From NCBI GenBank assembly GCA_030248215.1, contig JASANG010003494.1:372001-436000 (forward strand): a stretch of DNA of 64,000 bases, written 5' to 3'. The translations under genes were made by a program, and so were the position numbers. The notes under the pieces are model-generated. The model ran no database searches. It worked only from the letters and a program-made list of their open reading frames with translations, and was not told where the DNA came from. Source of the DNA: Enoplolaimus lenunculus (Eukaryota; Nematoda; Enoplea; Enoplida; Thoracostomopsidae). Shown piece by piece: positions 58,135 through 64,000 of this stretch. Position 1 is the first letter of the stretch. Each line of letters starts with the position of its first letter.

Positions 58135-58445
58135 CCGCATAGTTTGGTATTACTACTCGTGAAACCTTTTGATTTTTCACCTCCGACTGTACCCTGGTAA
58201 TGCGATTGCATTTTGCATGTCAGTCAGGTTTTTGTTGTGAACTATTGTCTGAATATTTCCTGCTGTTTTCGCAACGCACTAAATATTGCGTGAAAGTCAT
58301 CATGGGCTTCTCTGACGTGGTTCAAGGTAATATTTTTTATCATTTTTCGCAAAATGCAAGCTTTACAACAGTTCAACCGTTTGGCTTTAACTTAGCACGG
58401 GCCTGACCGCTTCAATGTTATTATATTCATCGAGCCTGTGTTTTG

Positions 58446-58631
58446 GGCCCATGTATAGAACAGGGCCGGGACAGTGGTAATAAGCATATTCTTAAGCCTA
58501 AGCCTAAGTGTAAAGATGAGCCTATTTCTAAGCCTAAGCCTAAGGCTAAGCAAAACAGCTAGCCGACAGCTTAACTTGACACTATTACAGCCCTACAGGA
58601 AAACGTTTCGGCCCTGTTCTATACATGGGCC
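58446..58631. mobile_element. MITE, family E, best-preserved ends
   Basis: GGCCCATGTATAGAACAGGG at the left and CCCTGTTCTATACATGGGCC at the right are perfect inverted repeats over at least 20 bases. Interior arrays are CCTAAGCCTAAG and CTAAGCCTAAGG variants. Confidence 0.92.
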
Positions 58632-58765
58632 AATTTTTGTATAGTTGAGTTTTCTATATCCTTTCCTGGTCATTTCACATCAAAATCCGTGAAGTCCTAA
58701 GGATCCACATGTTGAAAATAACAAAAATTGCCAAAAGGATCGACAAATTATATATACCAATGTAC

Positions 58766-58770
58766 GTACC

Positions 58771-58802
<32 letters not shown>
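58766..58802. repeat. TA microsatellite
   Basis: An uninterrupted alternating TA run, followed by a short TATATATATG extension near 58810-58820. Confidence 0.9.
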
Positions 58803-58807
<5 letters not shown>

Positions 58808-59390
58808 AAATATATATATGCATACGGAGGTCATGAATGTTTGGCTAGAAATATTTGCTCAAAATGGTAGGGAAATTTTTTGAGGCAGAAACATGAGTCT
58901 AAACATAAACCTCAAGCGTATACGGAGCATTCCCTCAAGTAAACCGTTCGTCGTGTGCTGCGACTATAGACCAGCCTCCCTTTTTGCGCATCAAGAAAGG
59001 GGGTCCAGTGAGAAGATGAGCACCCCCAAATCAAAATATTTCGTTGCGTCGTAGGCATGCTCATGTTGAATATTCGTTAGCAATCAGTTGTATGTTATGA
59101 GCCTATGCTGTTTACCGCTTTCAGAGCCATACCCATTAGTCTAAGTTTCTGGATACGCCACTGTATTAAGCAGCTCGATGCTGTTTTACTTTCAGATTAC
59201 GACAATTTATTAAAATTTAGTCCATTTCAAATTTATTTACATTTTTTCGACTATAAAATATCGACCTTTTCGGTTGACATAAACGATGCTAAAATAACAA
59301 ACATAAATTGACAAGAATTATAATATACTATCAAATAGCCCAAGTGGTTGTTTTGATCTCTAGCCGTTAACTCCATATAGTTTTCATTTG

Positions 59391-59547
59391 TCTTATTTTT
59401 TTGAAAAAATTGTCTTATTTTTTGAAAAAAGATTATATTAAATTGTTTATTTTGTATTTTATTTTTGTCAAATTTAAAATGTCTCAAGCCGCAAAAATGC
59501 GACCATTATTTTAAGATTTGTAATAATAATAATAATAATAATAATAC
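59391..59547. repeat. Short tandem tracts
   Basis: Two copies of TCTTATTTTTTTGAAAAAA (59391-59431), each a small hairpin, and a run of about nine TAA units at 59522-59547. Confidence 0.8.
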
Positions 59548-59828
59548 AAAATACCGTAATCTCGTTTTAAATCGTCAAACATGACGTTGAAAACAGACAA
59601 AGTAAAAATTGATGGCGTTCCGCTAGTCGGAATTGAAACAAACCCGAGCATTGCCGGATCAGAACGGGAGCATCCAGGCAATTTCTCGCCGAATAGATCA
59701 TCAAAACCAAAATTTTGTATTAAGATTTAGTGCTAAAAATATTACTGGTTTCTGTCTCTCTCGTGAGCTGTTTTTACTATATATTGCTTCGTTTGTCCTA
59801 CACCGTCAGAAATTTGTGAATACACATA

Positions 59829-60032
59829 CTGCAAAAAAATGCTGAGTCAAATTGACTCTCTCCGAAATACGCTTTTTCGAACTACACAAACTGAGTCAAA
59901 TTCGACTCCGCCAGAGTCACACGGGCGACTCAGCGAATTTGACAGTGGCAAAGTCAAATTTTGATTCAAATTGTATACTCTCGAAAAGCCTAATTCGGAG
60001 AGAGTTAATTTGACTAACCATTTTTCGCAGTG
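59829..60032. mobile_element. Palindromic MITE, family D, older copy
   Basis: CTGCAAAAAAATGCTGAGTC to CTAACCATTTTTCGCAGTG, preceded by TA. The same GAGTCA/TGACTC layout as 31705 and 44060 but with more mismatches between the arms. Confidence 0.8.
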
Positions 60033-61635
60033 CAGCAGAAGCTAAACCCAGCAGCTAGCGGAGAGCTTGCTTACATTTCAATTGTGCATGCCACGATAGC
60101 TTAACCAAGGGAACATGCGAAAGTATACTTACAAATTTTAAGCTACATTATATGGAATATGACCCTAACTTTGCCGTTGAAATTGGCCTATTTTCACGTT
60201 ATATTTGTGTCAGAAATTTCTAGATCCACGAACATTTCAGACTAAACTGTAAAGCATATGAGATAGACTCGCTGTACCCCCCCACGTATATTTTCTCCTA
60301 AATACTCATTATTCTTTTACTCCATGTGTATGTTTGAAAATCAGCATTCAATATCCGTGACCTGATACTTAAATGTAACAACGTTCTCGAACGCCGATCG
60401 GAAACCGATTTATGAAACGGGAAAGTCGCATTCATGAATACAGTTTTAAAGAAAACAAAATTTTAAGACAATTTATTTTATATTTTTCGCTTGTTATTAA
60501 AATAAATATGTATTAAGAGTATTTTTTTTCTCTGTCATTTACAGACGGCAGGATAGTTTTAGGCCGAACAAAAGTTTATTTAAACTGAATATTTGAGACG
60601 TAAAAAAATTTCGTGTTTTTCTGATAGCTTTTAGATTTTAAGATATCGACATATTTGCATCAATTATTATACCCCGGCAAACGAGGGTCTGTAATGACCT
60701 CGAGAAATATTATATACGCGAATGCGTTTTTAATTCTAAGCCATTTTTGTTGTATTTAATGCAGATTTTGTAGGGTTAATGTTGCTTATCAATAGATTTG
60801 ACGAAATAATATTAATCGTTTTCGTTTTACGTAAACACAAAATACTATTTGGCGGATCTAGAAAATTGTTATGAGGGGCGTGCGAGTATATAATGGTGAA
60901 AAAAGCTTGCGACCGAGACGCTGCCAGACGCAATTTTATATAAATCTTCATACAAAATGTTGATTTCAATCTCTGTTGGAGAACCATGCCAACGGCATGG
61001 ATTGTAGTCTTCTTGGATCCGACAGTGACAAATATATTTAGCTTTGGTAGCTTTTATGCCCAGCGCTAGTCATATATTAGCTCGTATTCTCAAATGTGTG
61101 TAGCACGCATCACCAGTTGACGACAGGTCGTGTAACTTTGGAAAATGGGCAGGATATGGTTCGAAGTTTAGCGCATCGTTCACAGTTTGATTAGGCGTAG
61201 TTCTGCAACATTTTTGAGCTCTGCTATTACAGATGTGCGACAGTTTGAAAACCTATCACTTACTGACGATCAATACTATACGTCATTGAGAATATATGGA
61301 GTCTTTGGATCTAATTTCAATTCCAGTCCATAAAAGATTTTTTGAATTTTTTTATTTTAAATGTGCAAATCCATAAGTTGAAATCGATAAGCTATACATT
61401 AATCCCACATGCAGTTGGTAGTAGGTAAGTCAACTCTGTGTTTATCTCAAAACTCATTGAAGTTTATTTTGAGCAAAACAATTTATTTAATTTAAAAAAT
61501 GTAAGGTTTTGCCAATTTATGACGTTTTTCAATGAAACTTAGACCAACGCGCACCTTGTTTTCGCTTACTACTTCGGTTTTTTGACCTTGATAACGGCCG
61601 GATATATTGTGCTTTACCATACACATATGTATATA
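60033..61635. other. Gene-free stretch
   Basis: AT-rich unique DNA. A 28-base phrase beginning CGTATTCTCAAATGTGTGTA (61084) also occurs with two changes at 49671, hinting at another old repeat. No gene supported. Confidence 0.4.
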
Positions 61636-61992
61636 TTCTGTGTAAAAGCTTAAACTAACTTGATTTAAACTTAAGGTAATCCAGCAGTATTAAGCTAAGT
61701 TTCACGATTAACTAAACTAACAGGTAGGTTTACGCTGAAACTCATTTAAAACCTTACATATTTTCAGTTTAAGGTAAACTTAATGAACTCTTAGATACAC
61801 ATAATTTTTGGGCTGCACTTGTCACGTAAACTAAAAATCAGTTTACTTAAACTTGTGTTAAACTTAAAAACATGTTAGTTTAAGTGAAGCTTAAAATTCT
61901 ACTTTAGTTAGTCCGTCCAGCAATTTAAGTTTTGCTTAAACTAATAGCCAAGTTTAGTTCAGCTATAATTTAAGTTTAAGTTTTTACAGAGT
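61636..61992. mobile_element. MITE, family L, made of TTTAAGTTTAA variants
   Basis: Ends TTCTGTGTAAAAGCTTAAAC and GTTTAAGTTTTTACAGAG are inverted. Nearly the whole interior consists of AAACTTAA/TTAAGTTTA variants in both directions. Single copy here. Confidence 0.75.
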
Positions 61993-63637
61993 ATAGTATA
62001 TAAATAGCTAGCTGTGTAGCTATGGCAAGACCTGATTCCTTCGCAAATTCCTGAATACTTTTACAAACTGTAGTAGTAGTAGTAGTAGTATATTAACATT
62101 CAAACGCAAAAAATAAATTTTGGCTCGATTTGCTGGCTTGCGAAGATATATACGAATTTTATAATCTCCAATAATAAAAATCCTGGGTCCTTACTGGTGG
62201 TCCGTAATCGAATTTTGTGCCCCCGGTGGCGTTCGTTGTGTACTTTCAAAGCCTTTTAATATATTTTATCAAAATTGAAACGCAACATTTTTCCACTCCA
62301 TTCTTTAATTTATGTTGCTATTTTTAATGACGGAAATAAACGACAGACTAAATACTGATCTGACTATGAGTGTGACAACGGTAAAATTCGACCTACTCAT
62401 TGCCAGCAGCAAACCGACACTAGCGTATTATTGAATAATCGTAAGCGATGTACCAATTTTAATAACCAGGGTCGCGTTTTTTACCGGTGATATCCCCCCT
62501 CAATATTCAGAAGTCTCGCTGAGCATCTTTGAAGATCGGATAGACTGACAAAACAAACTTTACATTTTACGGAAAATGGCTTTCATTCAAGTTTACTTTT
62601 ACGCTTTTCTAAATCGATTCAACTGTTTAAACGGCTTTATTATTGAGAAAAAAAACGCTGTTGCCGAGACTTTGTGTCTATTTTTTGTTATTCTTTCATA
62701 GAGAAAAATCAGTTTTGACAAAATAGACTCAAACGATAACCAGGGACACTCGGATGCGAATACAAGAGACAGCCAGTAACGCTATGGTCCACCCAACAGC
62801 AACCAGACGCCAAATTGTTTTCAATTATGATTTAGAGCTAAAATTTGCGTTTGACCTTCGTTAATTGCTTTCTACTATTATATATCGAGCGGCGACCCGT
62901 TCCCGATCAAAGGGACCAAGACCAACGGTAGCAGTCACACAGATCAACTCGAACAATGGACGGATTTTGGACTAGTAAACGTCAAATTAATAGTCCGCCG
63001 TGTCGTGTTTTTTTTCGCTGCTCAACGCAAAAGTTTTCAATATTTAAAAATGAAAACATTTTTAAACTTTTAGTTATATTTAACAAACGAAAGCGGAATA
63101 CAAAACAAAATATCTGATACGAATAATAGTTTTGTTAATATCCTGACGGAAATGAACTAAGATGGAAACTTTATTTCCGTCCAAGCCGAGGTATATACAA
63201 CACATTTTTTATACAAATCTTTGTTACACTTTTTGGGATTAGTTGATGTATTTGAACGGTATCTGCTCGTATTTAATCGTTAAACACACCCAGTTGCCGA
63301 ATACAACTGATTAATCTGAGATTAACCGTTCTTCAGATCTCCTCAACGCAAACTTTAAACAAGTGAAATGTGGCGATTTGTCTCATGTTTTAAAGTTTAC
63401 CATTTCAATACAGATAATATTTTGTAAATATATTTAAGAAATCGGTCAGAATACCGATTTTCGCAGTATAAATATGTCAATTGCGATCACGAACCAATAA
63501 CCTAACAGGGCCCTGCGCCTTCATAGACATTGAAATTTCTGTTAATCACTTACTGATGAGATTTGTATGTGGGTGGTTCTCAAATCAAATTTGACGTATT
63601 TTATGTCAGTTTTTACTATCACCAACAGTGCATGATA
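61993..63637. other. Gene-free stretch with a GTA microsatellite
   Basis: Contains a run of about seven GTA units at 62070-62092. Otherwise unique AT-rich sequence with no supported gene or element. Confidence 0.45.
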
Positions 63638-63910
63638 CAAGAGTGTGCAATTCTTGCGGTTCCGTAGGGAACAAAATGTACCACCGCGTGTTGCGTTTTT
63701 GATCAACCCTGCCCCGTGTTGAGAGGGGGGTCGCTATCACATGAATACCCCTAAATTAAACTATAACGAGAGCAAGTTTGACGACGCAGACATAAAGTGT
63801 CATGGTTCGCGCCGGTAGTACCCCATTTCTAAACAAAGCGGGGTAGGGCAAAAACGCAACGCGTGCCGGGTACATTCATTCCTACACTGAATGTGCCCAG
63901 TTGCACACTG
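63638..63910. mobile_element. MITE, family H, complete
   Basis: CAAGAGTGTGCAATTCTTGC at the left and GTGCCCAGTTGCACACTGTG at the right. It contains GAGAGGGGGGTCGCTATCAC and GGGCAAAAACGCAACGCG. Same orientation as 34388-34628. Confidence 0.85.
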
Positions 63911-64000
63911 TGGGTTAAATAGCAATTATCTACTCTTGCTATCATTGAGGCACAAATATGAAAGTAATCCGGCAAATCGTGTCAATTTTGCTTTAAATTA

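Noticed and set aside
58289-58326. Possible first exon MGFSDVVQ with a GTAATA donor
   Set aside because: Only eight codons and no downstream exon found; chance occurrence is likely.

Overview
The window is AT-rich animal DNA from an invertebrate-like metazoan that I cannot place more closely. Two conserved housekeeping genes can be rebuilt exon by exon with GT-AG introns and matching phases. A further membrane-protein locus sits at the left edge. Almost everything else is short non-autonomous transposons, SINEs and one broken LINE.

Layout: (1) 1-4530, minus strand: two long open coding blocks for membrane proteins I do not recognise. One runs off the left edge; the other has about ten membrane spans. 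They may be exons of one gene. (2) 4755-7476: a decayed composite element and GC-rich inverted repeats. (3) 7477-19249, minus: a complete 13-exon gene for mitochondrial acylglycerol kinase (AGK), 440 codons. Its 6.2-kb first intron has collected a decayed transposase-like gene, a tRNA-derived SINE and a deleted CR1/Jockey-like LINE. (4) 19250-22557: the region between two divergent genes, with SINE copies and inverted-repeat elements. (5) 22558-28447, plus: a complete 10-exon gene for glutaredoxin-3 (GLRX3/PICOT), 340 codons. (6) 28448-64000: about 35 kb with no gene I can support, filled with at least ten families of inverted-repeat elements (MITEs), several nested and several with clear target-site duplications.

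AGK makes lysophosphatidic and phosphatidic acid in mitochondria and is part of the TIM22 import machinery in animals. GLRX3 is a cytosolic/nuclear iron-sulfur chaperone. They are divergent neighbours, but nothing shows a shared function.

The most unusual feature is a common design among the MITEs. Recognisable terminal inverted repeats, often flanked by 8-bp (hAT-like) or TA (Tc1/mariner-like) duplications, enclose interiors made of variants of one short oligonucleotide: TTAGGC, TTCCGG, GAGTCA, a GCGATCGC-like GC-rich unit, or a 58/61-bp tandem unit. One locus (31255-32044) is a three-level nest. Another insertion (27650-28154) can be compared with an unoccupied copy of the same target in this window. 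No CRISPR, prokaryotic or viral system was seen.
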